DNA from: Prinsepia uniflora
Lineage: Eukaryota; Streptophyta; Magnoliopsida; Rosales; Rosaceae
Length of the DNA stretch: 64,000 nucleotides
Direction: 5' to 3'
Assembly (NCBI GenBank): GCA_032719365.1
Contig: CM064867.1
Location: 41,441,651 to 41,505,650, forward strand
Each line of letters opens with the position of its first letter. Position 1 is the stretch's first letter. The position numbers and the translations under genes are program-made. Positions 10,680-22,558 of this stretch are shown here, in pieces. The notes beneath the pieces are model-generated. The model made no database searches, was not told the origin of the DNA, and saw nothing but the letters and a program-made list of their open reading frames with translations.

Positions 10680-10923
10680 TGTAAGGACCCGACCCTTCTC
10701 GGTCATGACCCGACTCATCTAGCACCATATTGTCCGCTTTGGGCCTCGCCCTCACGGTTTTTTTTTTCGGGAGCATATGGTGCAACTTCCCAGGGGGTCA
10801 CCCATCATGGAATTGCACCAGCCTCAACTCGCTTAACTTTGGGGTTCCAATCCCCCTCCCCCCCCCCCCCCCCCCCCCCCCAAAGCCACTTGAGCTCTTA
10901 AAAGGCTTAGTTCTAGGTAGGTG
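10680..10923 (-). repeat. Cassandra-like 5' LTR, truncated, with long poly-C tract
   Basis: It matches the left LTR up to the GGTGTGTRCC region, then stops. A run of more than 20 C residues (about 10860-10881) replaces the short C run of the left copy; the exact length may be a sequencing artefact. Confidence 0.8.
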
Positions 10924-11092
10924 TGTACCTTGGAGGATGTGTTGATTGGCTTAGTATTGGATTGGACTGATGGACTCCAGGATTGAAGTGTGATTGGCTA
11001 TGAGCCATGTGATAGCCATGTTCTGGTCATATTGTAGTTAGTGTGAGTACGAGCCATCTGGGGATCAATGTAGACACGATGATGTGGTGTGT

Positions 11093-14085
11093 TGTAACGA
11101 CCCATCCCGAAAGTCGGGATAAGATTAGTTGTTAATGACAGATTAGTAAAGTTAATCGGTGCTTAGTTGGATACTTTCGGATGGACGGTGCGAAATTACG
11201 ATTTTTCCCTTGGAATGGGCAAAAATGTACTTTTAGTTCGGACGGTCAAATGGACTTGACCGATGACCGTGACTTAGTTCAGGGCGTCACTAATTCATAG
11301 ACAGGTGGCACGTCTGATTCCGACATTCGAGGAAAATTTACGACGATCGGAAGTTTAAGGGTAATTTGGTTAAAAAGGGGCAATTTGTTGACTTTTTATA
11401 CAACATCGAATTATCACGTATTTTGAGGACCGTTAGTTAGGTCTCGATTCACTGAGTACAACGACAGGTGGCACTTTGTCATTGGAGTTCGGATGACATA
11501 GTTAATGGTCTGAACACGCGAGGGGAATTTTTGTAATTTTGCCTCAAAGGCATTTTGGTCAACTAGTTAGCCTTGGGATTAGTGCCCAGTGATCACGGGA
11601 CACTTGGCTACTTTTGAAACACTTGCCCACAGAAAAAATGACACCTGGCCCAATCTAGAGGTCTGTGGAACCTCCCTACCGCCTCACGTTGTGTTTTCAA
11701 ACAAAATCGACTTATGTCGACAATTGCAAGGAACAAAACAGAAAAGAGAGCCTGAGAAATTCTCTCCTCCTCTTCCTTCAATCTTCATCATTTCTGTACC
11801 CTTGAGAATGAAAGTGAGAGACAAGAGGATGAGATAGGTGGTGGTGTCGCCGTGGGAGGCCAGTCATGACGGTGGACGGAGATCGTGGAAACTAAAACAG
11901 GGGAATTATGAAGCCGTTAGGAACAAGTGATCCAAACATCTTGAAAATGTGTTATTTTTCTTATGGTTTGTTCATCAAAGATTATGAAGGAGATGAGACG
12001 AAGCTGGTGGTCACCACGGCCGTGCACGACGGTGTTCGTGACGAGGAACGAAGGTAAGAAATCGTGAGCTTTATGCTTAAATTTGGATATGGTAAACAAC
12101 GTTGTGACCGTTAATAATAAAATTAATTGTTTGAATGAGGTTATGGAGGTTCAGAGAAGTTCAATGAGATTAAAATCGAGTCCCAAAGTGGCCGTGTGCA
12201 AGAGAACACAGATGAGGGAAAACTGGAAATATGATCTCAGTTTGGAAGGTACCTTCTCGTGCTCATTCTCACCTTTTAATTAGCTAATTTGATTAGGAAG
12301 GGTGATACGAAGCTATAGGACGTAACATAATCGAAAAAGAGGAAGAAATGAGTGAAAACCGGTCACGCCGGTTCAAGTTGCAGAGACTGGTCTGAACCGG
12401 ATCGAACCAGGTCGACCTGAGGTAGGAGATGAATAGTGCTGAGGCGCGCGAAGCCCACGCGCTTCCCCTTTGGGAGGCGCCTGTGGGCAAGTGGCATACA
12501 TTTTGAGGAAGTGTTCAACATGTGAAATGATGTAATCGATGTAACGAACATTTTGGCACTTGTTTCGAGTCGATCGGACATCGTCTCGATATGTTTCGGG
12601 AAGTCCAATGTTTTTAGGGCTCGATTAAAAATAGTTAAAAATTCAGGAAAATTACAGGGCTTTAGTTCAAGCTTTATGAAGTCGTTAGTGACCTTATTAT
12701 GGGCTTTGGACAGGTTCGGGAAAGCCGGTGATAGTGAATTGGCCGGGAACGGCGTAAATGCACGCGTATTAAGGCAGCGGCGTAATGGTCTGTGAGTGGA
12801 CTTTTCTTTTTAACTTATGATGCATGCATATATATTTTTATATGCTTCTATACGTGATTTCCATATTTTTTAATTGAGATTGACGATTTATGATTTTGCA
12901 CGAATTTCGAGATAAGTGCGTATTTGCACGTTTTACGAGTTTTCGATTTCTCTTGTGATTTGATTCGGGGTTTGATGATTTGATTTCAAGATTTGGAATA
13001 TGATTTGATTTCAATGGTTTATGATGGATTTTGGAAAAGTGATTTAGGGTTTGAAGCTCTGTTCATGACTTCGAGAAACGAGATTTCGGTTTTGGAATGG
13101 GATTTTTGAAAGATGATTTTGGAGTCGATTTTGGAACTTGAAAGAGAAACTCTGGATTTGGGTTCGGGATGATGGTTCCGGATGATAGCTTACGGAATCA
13201 TTATTGCGAATTCGGATATGGTTTTTCAATTGATTGAAAAATGGTTTTGGGTTTAAAGACCCGGAAAAAGAAAAAGAAAAATCGCTGGATCTAGTTTTGA
13301 GTTTAAAGACTCGGTTGATTGACGGGGGAAGGCCCTGGATTGATATGTTTTGAGTTTAAAGACTCGGTATCTATTTTGAGTTTAAAGACTCGGTTATGAT
13401 ATCCCCCGAGCCCTGTTGATTGTGTTTTGAGTTTAAAGACTCGTTGATATCCCGGGAAGGCCTGATTATGCGCATGGTTTTGAGTTTAAAGACTTGGGCG
13501 CACTTGAGATCCAACAACTCGTATGATTGATGTTTTTCACTGGTTTTTAGATGTTTTGGGCGGTGGCCCGAATGGTTTGGATTTAATGAGTTTTGGGCTG
13601 AGTTCCCGTACTTGCTAAGGCTTTATGATTTTGGGTTGAAGCCCTGGATTTGACTTACGGATTTGAGAAAAGGAAATTATTCTGGTTTTCAATAATTGTT
13701 TTGGATATGAAATGGTTTCATAACATGGATTTTATATGCATGCATTGGTTTTTGCGTGGAGGATATAAATTGTGTTTTCTGATAACTTTTTTCTGAAATT
13801 ACTATTTGTTTTTATCCACTCACAGTCTTTTCATGTTTTCGATACCCTCCAGGTTGTTGCGGTGCGGGCTGTTGATCGAGAGAGAGAGACATCACACACG
13901 CGATCAACAGTAGAGTCTACGTGCTCTAGGAAGTCTGGAAGTTTTGATCGGTTGGTTGGAAATCCCTTGTCCGACTTACGTGTCACATGGAGGTTGGACG
14001 TCGGTTTAGCCTTCACGTCATACGTAAGTTAGATGGGAGCATGACTTAGCCCTTAATCCCGGGGGATTGAGGGTGGGTCGTGTCA
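11093..14085 (+). repeat. LTR C: complete LTR with internal sequence on both sides
   Basis: It starts TGTAACGACCCATCCCG and ends GGGTGGGTCGTGTCA, about 2,993 bp. A PBS follows at 14089. It contains AACCGGTCACGCCGGTT at 12357-12373, a GC box to 12490, an intron-like segment 12792-13852 and TTTAAAGACTCG repeats at 13245-13495. Internal P ends directly at its head, so it may serve as 3' LTR for P and as 5' LTR for Q. Confidence 0.88.
12792..13852 (+). other. Putative intron within LTR C
   Basis: GTGAGTGGAC opens and ACCCTCCAG closes 1,061 bp. The complementary decamer at 13814-13823 (ATCCACTCAC) has one mismatch. TGCATGCAT-type sites lie near 12820 and 13737. Confidence 0.5.
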
Positions 14086-14088
14086 AAC

Positions 14089-14100
14089 TGGTATCAGAGC
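14089..14100 (+). other. Primer-binding site after LTR C
   Basis: TGGTATCAGAGC, three bases after the LTR end. Confidence 0.92.
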
Positions 14101-17100
14101 AGGTTTTGTGCGCTCTGTGCGAGGTTTGGTTCCCAGAGTCGTTAGTTCGTCGACTTGGGTATTATGATGCTACTGTGGATGTGATGTCTCAATGCGGAAC
14201 AGCCCGTCATCAACCTGGATACGCGAGTGATAACGAGTAGTTCTACGATACCTAGTGGCTTAATTAGTGGCGGAAGTATGAGCAACTGGTTGATCCGTTT
14301 CCTGATACGCGATTGGATGTGTTGCTTGCCATCTTTGGATTGAAAAGGATAGCATGTTGGACGTTGGATATGATCGGTATGATGTTGGACCATAAGGTCG
14401 GATGTATGCTAGCATGGTTAACTTGGATGGTAACTAGTGAACGACGATTGATGGTCGACTGAGAGTCGACTGGTCGGTATGTGGAGCCTCATGACCCCAT
14501 GTTGAGCTGGAGGTACTCGTGGGCCAGTTGGGGCTAGTTGACGGTGGCTTGTTAGCCCGGGTTAGGCCGGATGATGAAAGTATCGATTGGTGACCTTTTG
14601 GTCAGTTGGGTTGAGCTTGGATTAGTGAGGCTACGAGTAGCCAGATGCCTCATTTGATTGATTCCCCCTAGCATTTATTATTGGTTGACATTCTTAGTCG
14701 GGTGTGACGACCCGAGTGGTAAGGTTGTAGTGAACCTGTGGCTGGTGCGGGTTTGGGTAACCCGTAGGATGGGGATGATTTGCGAAACCCCGTGGGATGA
14801 CTGGTCTGGATTGTGAGTTCCTTGGAGAGAAACCCAGAGGAAGTACTTAGTTTGGGAAACCTGAGTTAAGGTTTGTGTTTAGTTGGTGGTTGTGGCATGG
14901 GTCGACTTACGGTTGGATTGGCAAGGGTGCTGTTGGGATGCAGCCGAGGTATTGGCTTGGTGGATGACTCTGGACGAGTCTAGTGTGATTGTGGCTTTTA
15001 GTTGAGCTTTGATTTGCTCAGAATTGTGGAGTATGAGGGATGTCAGTTCCCTTGACCCGAGCGTAGATTGAGGGTTTTGGCTAGCTAGGAGCGGAGGTTC
15101 GGGACTGGTGTGTTATGAGCATGAGATCAGGGATGCTGTGCCACAATTTGGGATGCTTGTAAATGGTCAGATGGGCACATTGAGTTGAGGTTGTGGCTAG
15201 TCGTGAGGTGCTGTTGTTTGGTAGGAGGAACCGCTAACCGATTTGCGATATACGATGACCATTCGCAGGTCATGTTTCTGGACGGACGGTCAGGATGTCG
15301 TTGGTTGATCAGAGTAGCGCAGCGGAAGCGCGGTGGACCTATGTTTCGTGTTGGATCGGGTTAGGTTTGTATGGTCGGGTTTGACCGTTCGTGAGGTTGG
15401 TTTTAATGGACTCCCCCTGATGTGTTTGCAGATGTCGGTAGATGCCGAGGTTGGCACTTGGTGAGTGGCGACTTCGAGGGTGGTAATTGGGGAGTCCGAG
15501 GTCAGTGATTGAGGATTGAGGATTCCGCGAGTTGGTTAATCGTATTTTAGCAGGTGTTTGAAGTTGAACCTCAGAAAGGTTGAGATGTGATCATCAGAAG
15601 GAGTGATGATTGATACCCTTTGGGATGTGCATAAACGGGGATAACTGACAGGTGAGTGGTCGGTGAGCTGTTTTAGCTACGAACACGTGGTTGTGCTCCC
15701 TAGGAGTTGTGGATTTTCTCAGTATAGTAGAGAAGGTGACGTTTGGACAATTAGTTAGAAGATAGTATACTTGAGGATGAAGTACCGTGATTAGAATCTC
15801 GGAATCAGGAGATGTTTTGATAGCGACGATGAGACCACTGTTGATTCTAAGTTGGTGTTAAGGGTTGGATGTTCTGGAGGCGATTCGAGTGACTCAGTGA
15901 TGGAACTTCAGGAATTGTAACCCCCCCCCCCCCCCCTCCTTTGATCTTGGACACGTGTGGATGTGTTCAGGAGGAGGAAGAGTAGTTGGTGACGTTTGGG
16001 AATCGCCTGTGTGGCGAGTGTAAAAAAAATTGTGTTAAGATGGCTTAAGGTAGAAGGACTTGTGATGACATGGTTGAGGACCATTGTGTGTTCCATTAAA
16101 AGATGATGGAAGGAAGCTGAGAAGGAGTGGCTATAACTGGTCGATATGAGGTTATGGAAGGGAACCCACAATCTAGACGTGCCTTTAGACGTGGGGTATT
16201 CCTAATTTGGTACAGTGGTTTGATCATTGGTGCCACTTAAAAACGAAGTAGTGAGGAAGTAAGTAGGACCCACTTTGGAGTGAGTGGATCGGGATTAGAT
16301 TGTTTTTGCTCAAGGATGAGTTGTCGTAGATCCGGAGTATCGGATATGAGACATAGGTTGGATCTTTTAACTATCTTGGAGTGGTGCAGGACGTGTGCGG
16401 TATGTGGTTACATGCATATGGATTTGGTTTTGGATCTCGTGCTGGGTCTGCCCTGTGTACGTAATTGAGATGTGTTTGAGGTTCATACTGGTCGGGAGAC
16501 CCAGGAGACCAGGAGACCGGGAGACTCGAAGGGGATTTGAGTTGGACTTCCCCAGATGACATGTAGTCAGCCTAGTGGTAGGATTGGACCGACGGACTAT
16601 ACAAGCGAAGCGTGACTGGCCCGTAGGCAGGTGTTAATCGGTAGGGTCACAAGGAGATTTAGTGTGCCCTGGAGTTACACTGTGAGGGTGACGGGTACAC
16701 TAGGGTATTGATTGGTTGGACATTGGGTGTCGTACAGCGTGGCTGATGCCGCTGTAGTTGATTAGTGGACGTACCATAGGATGACACTGGAAGTACGTGA
16801 GGATATACTCTACGAGCTGTGTTTCAGGTATTTTAAAAGATCCTTGTTTTATGAAAGTTCGTAGAGTTGTCTTTGCGTGTGTTTGGTGGTATGCACCATG
16901 GTCCTGGTTGGTGGTAATGTACTTGAATTGTGTACGTACGGGTTCTATAGTGGTCAGAACCATGCTGATGTACTGGGACGTACATCGTGATTTTCTAGTG
17001 TTGGTGATCGGCATAGTGCCGAGGTATGTAATGGATAGATGGATGATCGGCGTGGTCCCGATATGATGGATTTTGACGAAGCATATGGGCCGGATCAGAA

Positions 17101-17725
17101 TGATCCCAAGTGGTTTGATTGGTTGTGGCAGGAGTCAGTACTGTTGTGAGCTGTATGCTCCGAGCCATGAATGGCTGGTGAAACCCTGACATTGAGATGT
17201 ATGCTCATGGTTAAACAGGTATGTGATAGGGTCTGGTTGCAAAGAGGTAGCGTGGGACGTAGATGGTGTTCCCACAGGTTGACTGTGTTGGTGGTTAAGG
17301 GAACCACTGGTTAGATGAATGGTTGAATTAGCAGTATAGACGAGTACGTTGTGACTCCGTTGAGGTCAGCACGGATCACTGACGGAAGTAGTATGGAACA
17401 TTGTACGAATATTGATGCATAGAAGTACCGAGACCGATAGATGTCGTCTTGTGAATGGGTGTACTTGAGATTTGTGTTAGTTGACGGCGGACTCACATGA
17501 TGTACTGGGACGTTGGTACGAGGTACGCACGACTCGAGACTGAGTCGAGGTTGATATGACTGGTAGTCTTGCGTCACGACCGAGTGTTAGATGAGTCGTA
17601 AGTGTTGGCTGGTGCACTGTTCGAGGTATTGCAGTTAGGAGTTGAACAGTGTTGACCTCGGAGAAAATCAATGGATTACGAGACGGACTGGAAGTTGGTT
17701 AGTTTTTCCTGCTTGGCAGAGATGT
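14101..17725 (+). mobile_element. Non-coding internal region Q (LARD-like)
   Basis: About 3.6 kb with no retroelement protein motif in any frame. It is a diverged relative of P: blocks match at 14180-14230, 15290-15390 (against 8600-8710) and 16127-16170 (against 9563-9607). It has a poly-C run near 15920-15937. It breaks off at a minus-strand LTR end (TGACAGGACCC), so its own 3' LTR is not seen. Confidence 0.7.
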
Positions 17726-18880
17726 TGACAGGACCCGTCCCAACTGGACTTTGATAACCGTGCCCGGTTCGGCTCCCATCTGAAAAGTCAACTGAAGTCC
17801 CAAAACTACCCCTCAGCATCTATCAAACAAGGGATAACTGCAGTGATTTCTGCTCATGCCTCCGCCTCTCGATCAGTCCTGAACATCGTGCCACGGCCTG
17901 GAAGGTCATCAAAACAGAAAAGGTGTGAGTGGACAAAAATAATATCATTTGAAAATACATTTCAAGTAGACCATTTCCCCTCCAGTATATCAAACCATGC
18001 ATGCATAGGGTAAAACATATGTATAACAATCACCGACTTTCTAGCCAAAGTACATGAACAGTATCAAATCCCGGCTCTCAAGACAAACATGTGAAAATAC
18101 GAACCTGGCCACAAAGACCTAAACCCGTACTCAATACCAGTACCCAAAGAATGACCAAAACCTCGTACTCAATACCAGTATGCAATAACAATCAACATCA
18201 AACATCACTAATCACAAGTGCACAATCAATCAATCAATCAATCTGCACTACTCAGGAGTGCGCCAACAATCACACAGTCACATCCGAACTACGCGTAGGC
18301 CATCCTCGGGAACTACACTCATGCACCATCCGAGCCTTGCCAGTCATGTCAATCATGTCTTAGGCACCGTCTAGACGTACCACATACTCCGGAACTGCAC
18401 TCACGCAACATCCGAGTCACGTCTAGGAACTGTACTCGCACCATCCAGACATGGTCCAGTATCCACAATCACAAACAAAATCCATACCACAAACACATAT
18501 CAATCACATCTTTGACTTCAAACCCAATCAAAAGCATTCCCGACAAGGTCTCAAGCCCAAATGCCACTTACACGTAAATTCGTAAAATCTCGTTTGAAAA
18601 CATTAAAATAATCCAAAAATCATCATTGACTCACTAACTAAGTCAAAATACCCTTTTTGAAACCTTTTTTACTCCGGGCCTAGCCCAAAACATCATTTGC
18701 AAATTTCTCGTAAAATGTGCCCGAAAGACCGATTAAAATAATCATTAAATCACAAATAATCATGCCAAATCACCATGACATCATTGCATACCAAATCATG
18801 CAATCAATCATGTAAAACATTTAACTATGCATGCATATCAATTTATAAAACAAACGTCCACTCACCCACTGTCCAATCAC
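17726..18880 (-). repeat. Minus-strand LTR fragment (3' part)
   Basis: On the minus strand this is the terminal portion of an LTR ending GGGTCCTGTCA. It holds an intron-like segment (17898-18865) and stops a few bases upstream of its donor. The U3 head and GC box are absent. It separates Q from P'. Confidence 0.75.
17898..18865 (-). other. Putative intron within the minus LTR fragment
   Basis: On the minus strand GTGAGTGGAC opens and CCTTCCAG closes 968 bp. The exact complementary decamer is at 17925-17934. CATGCATGC-type sites lie near 17996 and 18832. Confidence 0.48.
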
Positions 18881-21481
18881 TTACCTAGTTGAGTGAAATA
18901 TGATGATATTGTAGAGTCATGACCATTGCTTGGTCAGTTCGTGATAGGCTGAGATTTGTGTGGCTGAGACCACTGAGATAGTCTTGGGTACTTGATGCAA
19001 TGAGTGGTAATGAGCTCTGTTTTAGCTAGGCATGCTAGTGGTACCCTAGATGTGATTGATGGTTTGGTAAGGATACTGAGTTGTAGATGCCTTATTGGGA
19101 AACCCTAGTTCGAGTGGTTAGCTTAGGCATTTGAGCTAGCTAGATGTTGTGCATTGGACGACCTATCGAGGTCGAGGTTGTCAGTCCAGCCAGATTGGTG
19201 ATTGTGGTGTTTGGTGCAGTTGAAGGTGTGGATGGCTTGGTGGATGGCTCTAGTCGAGTCTCGTGTGGCTATGAGGATTGGTTGGCCTGACGTGAGGTGA
19301 CATGTTGGGATCCACGTTTGGATGGATGGATTAGTAGCGTTGTTGAGATTTCCGTGTATGGGATACTCTATTCTAGTGGATCTAGAGTTGAGTGTTGATG
19401 ACCCTACGCCCCCCGAGTTGAGATTATTGGGCTTTGACTGGCCTAGAGTGGTTGACTATGAGGGAGGCAAGTTCCCTTAATCCTAGTGCAGACTTAGGAT
19501 TTTGACTTGGTATGGGTAGAGATTCGGGTAGCGTGTGATGTGAGCATGCGATAGGAGACGACTGTGTCACATTCTCAGCGATTGTGATAACGAGGGGAGA
19601 CCACGAGCTACGAACTGTGTGTATACTAGTTGTGAGATGCATGTGTGTGGTATTGCTCACTACCGAGCGGAACTATTTGATGAATAGTAATATGTCATGT
19701 CTTGGTATGAATGGTCAGGACAGTATTAGTTTGAGTAGAGTAGCGCAGCAGAAGCGTGGTAGACCTATGCTTGGTTTTGGGTCGAGGTGGTTCAGTATGG
19801 TTAGGTTGACCATGCGTGGGATGGGTATTCATGGACGCATTCCGAGGTGCCGGACTATGCTAAGGCTAGTGATTTTGGTATTGTGTCGGGATGTGTCGGA
19901 GTATTCAGAGGTTAGTGACTGATGATTCTGAGAGTTAGTGATTGGTACCTTAGTAGTTGTGCTATTGGGAAACATTTGTTGCGTGCTCGGGAGTTGAACC
20001 TTAAAGGTTGACACGTGAGATAAGGTTACTTGTTGAATTCTGTTTATGCACATCCATAAACAGTATATGGGGGACTCACAAGGTTTGTCCTTGAGTTGAG
20101 TGAACTCCAATCATAATGAATGTCCCTATATAAACAGTATTAACCAACAGGTGAGTTGAGTAGAGGTGTTGGACTGTGTACGCACACGTGGATGTTGTCC
20201 TGGAGGATTATGGACTTCCCAAGGTCAATGGTGGCATATTTCTTTAAGGGGAGAAGTCTAATGGTTGGACTTGACATCTGTGTGGAAGCATATCCAAGTT
20301 GGTTCCAACATGGTTAAGACTTTGGAAATCACGAGAAGTGGTGTATGCGATTTACATTAAGGTTGCGTCTCAAGAAGTTGTAATTGATCTCGGATTGGTA
20401 ATACCTGTTGAGTACTTAGTGAAAGGTACTGCGTAGTCGATGCAAGAGACCATTGTGTTTTATGGTGGAACTTTGAGAGTTGTGATACCCCCCGATTATG
20501 GACAGCTTTGGAATTAGCGGAGGTTACTTGGTGTCACCACGTTAGTGTGTAAGGCGAGTGTAGTGAGGTCTATGTTTAGTTGGCTTGATGTAGATGTTAT
20601 GTCTTGGATTGTCTTGAGTCCCTGTTGTGAGATGACGGAGGAAAGATGCTAGGTAAGGAGTGACTATAACTGACCGATATGAGGTAATTGAAGAGAACCC
20701 ACAGTCTAGATTATGCTTTGTCTTCATGGCAAGCTGTGCTGGTGTGGGAATAGATCTAGACTTAGAGAACCCACAGTCTAGATTATGCGAGGTGTCAGTT
20801 GACAAATCTCTTGGAGTGGGATGAAATTTTTCTCCAACCTCTGTCTTGGTTATGAGGGTGGTCTAACTTGGATATAAGCTGTCTTGAGCATAGATTGGGT
20901 CTGTTAGTGAGTGTAAGATGAAGTTGATCTAGGACTGTTTTGGACGTGGTGATGTGTTGGTTTGGGATATGTGAGGAGTATTGGTATGTCTTGGATGGTG
21001 GATGGATGAGTATGGATCTGGATTCACTCATTCAGACGACAGTGTCAGTGATTGTCGAACGGAGGCTAGTTTTGCGAATAAGGTGTAGTACTGGGAATTT
21101 GGTCTCTTTACGGAGTTATGCATGTATGCTGTGGTACCTGGATGGACAGGATGTCAACATGGTTTTCGACTCCGTAGGATACGCACTGGCGAGAGTCGGA
21201 GTTAGTACGTCTTAGTGGACGTGGCCCGCACATGTGTGTTAGTACGTCTTGGGATTAGATGTTTCTGATGTGGGTCAGGAGACCAAGAGGCTCGAGATGG
21301 ACTTGGAGTTGGTATACCTTGGAGTATGTGTTGATTGGCTTAGTATTGCATTGGACTGATGGACTCCAGGATTGTAGTGTGATTGGTTATGAGCCATGTG
21401 ATAGCCATGTTGTGGTCATATTGTAGTTAGTGTCAGTACGAGCCATCTGGTGATCATTGTAGACACGATGATGTGGTGTGT
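18881..21481 (+). mobile_element. Internal region P' (second copy of P)
   Basis: It matches 7772-11092 along its whole length apart from small indels and the absence of the TRIM. The similarity continues into the first 89 bp of the LTR that follows, so the P/LTR junction was copied too. No coding potential. Part of the conserved block (GAGAACCCACAGTCTAGATT) is repeated at about 20766-20785. Confidence 0.78.
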
Positions 21482-21570
21482 TGTAACGACCCATCCCGGA
21501 AACCGGGATTAGATTAGTTGTTAATGACGGATTAGTAAAGTTAATCGGTGCTTAGTTGGATGCTTTCGGA
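21482..21570 (+). repeat. LTR head, plus strand, truncated at 89 bp
   Basis: It begins TGTAACGACCCATCCCGG like LTR C and ends abruptly in CTTTCGGA, where a minus-strand LTR head begins. Confidence 0.8.
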
Positions 21571-21598
21571 CTCTCGGTTTCCGGGACGGGTCGTTACA
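21571..21598 (-). repeat. LTR head stub, minus strand (28 bp) of element M
   Basis: The minus strand reads TGTAACGACCCGTCCCGG and continues 10 bp more. The polypurine-type sequence of element M (CTTGAAGGGGGAAGAT on the minus strand) adjoins it on the right, so it is the start of M's 3' LTR, cut short. Confidence 0.8.
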
Positions 21599-22373
21599 AT
21601 CTTCCCCCTTCAAGAATTTTGCCTCGAAATTCAAACTGACCCAATTCCATAACCAAACTGTGGAATTCCAATCGTGTCCCTTGACTCAGGTCGTTGCACA
21701 CACACGAGAGTACCCGTGTAACAGTACATGTCCAACACACATGCCGTACTCGTCGGTACGTACTGTCGCTAGAGCTTCCCAAGCTCCAACTTCACTCTCA
21801 TCAACAGCGTTCCGATCGTCGACTCGTGAGAGTCATCACGTCGGCTCGTAAGGGTGAATTACAGTCGTCAGGGTGAATTACGTACTCCCACTAAGGGCTA
21901 TCACATCCAAGCTGACATCCTACTCAGCATCCGATCAGACAACATTCTATATATCCTGCCATCACAATGACACGAATCCCATCTCACAGGTCATCCTCAG
22001 ACCTATGCCACAGGTTTAATCGACCTCGATGGTCGCACAAATCAATTCTCTCAATTTCCCATACTTAAAGCTGACTCTCCTTAGAGTCCAATCAATCCAT
22101 AACTATCTGAACGCATCGGATACCGATTAAATCCATTACCATCATAGGTCATAACCATCGTAACCAACCGACAATTCCCGGCTCCACTGCGTTACTCTGA
22201 TCTTGACTCGCTCTCGAGTCCTCACATCCTACCTCGTGTCACTCAACAACCGATGCTGAAATCTTGACTCACTCGAGTCCCCAAACTGTCACTATTGGAT
22301 CTAATCCGATCGCCACTCATATCCATAAAGGACTCTATCCATTGGACAACACATGTATACTATCGGGAACTCT
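21599..22373 (-). mobile_element. Element M, non-coding internal region, 3' portion
   Basis: On the minus strand this is the sequence before the 3' LTR stub, with a polypurine-like tract at 21599-21615. It joins 33182-35761 once the nested element (22379-33176) is removed. No retroelement protein motif is seen. Confidence 0.65.
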
Positions 22374-22378
22374 CAACC
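22374..22378. repeat. Target-site duplication CAACC, left copy
   Basis: CAACC lies directly before the LTR end (TGATAGGACC). It matches 33177-33181. Confidence 0.82.
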
Positions 22379-22558
22379 TGATAGGACCCATCCCAATCCT
22401 CCCGGGATTAACGCGGGATGACCCTGCTCCCGTCTGACACGAAGTGTTAGACAAGGGATATTTCCGACCTTTGCCCTCTCGGGCTATCAGAGTAAGCCAG
22501 GATCCAGAGGAGGTATGTGATATCTCGGTCTCTGCTACAGTGCACACCCGCTGTCAAC

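Larger units (their letters stand above)
10288..10923 (-). mobile_element. Cassandra-like TRIM retrotransposon
   Basis: Two direct repeats (10288-10609 and 10680-10923) flank a 70-bp internal stretch. Read on the minus strand, that stretch has a PBS (TGGTATCAGAGCTAGA, 10661-10676) near one repeat and a polypurine-like TAAGGGGGTGAAT near the other. Each LTR carries 5S rRNA-like sequence including AGTTAAGCG and GATGGGTGACCCCCTGGGAA, the feature that defines Cassandra. It has no coding capacity and would need gag-pol in trans. The 5' LTR (right copy) is truncated by about 80 bp or more at its outer end, so no clean target duplication remains. P' (near 21317) lacks the insertion. Confidence 0.88.
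7311..11092 (+). mobile_element. Non-coding internal region P (LARD-like)
   Basis: About 3.8 kb lie between a PBS and the next LTR, including a 636-bp TRIM insertion. I see no gag, protease, RT or integrase motif in any frame; the longest frames are about 110 residues and look random. A polypurine-like TTCTTTAAGGGGGGGAAG lies at about 9132-9149, well short of the next LTR, and no clear polypurine tract abuts LTR C. P is repeated as P' at 18881-21481 with scattered substitutions and indels. A block at 9563-9607 (TATAAC..CGATATGAGG..GAGAACCCACA) recurs in Q, P' and the gag-bearing element at 63601. It is a non-autonomous internal region by inference. Confidence 0.75.

Noticed and set aside
10860..10881. 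Poly-C tract as a biological element (also 15920-15937)
   Set aside because: Long homopolymers are prone to sequencing and assembly error; no function can be argued from them.
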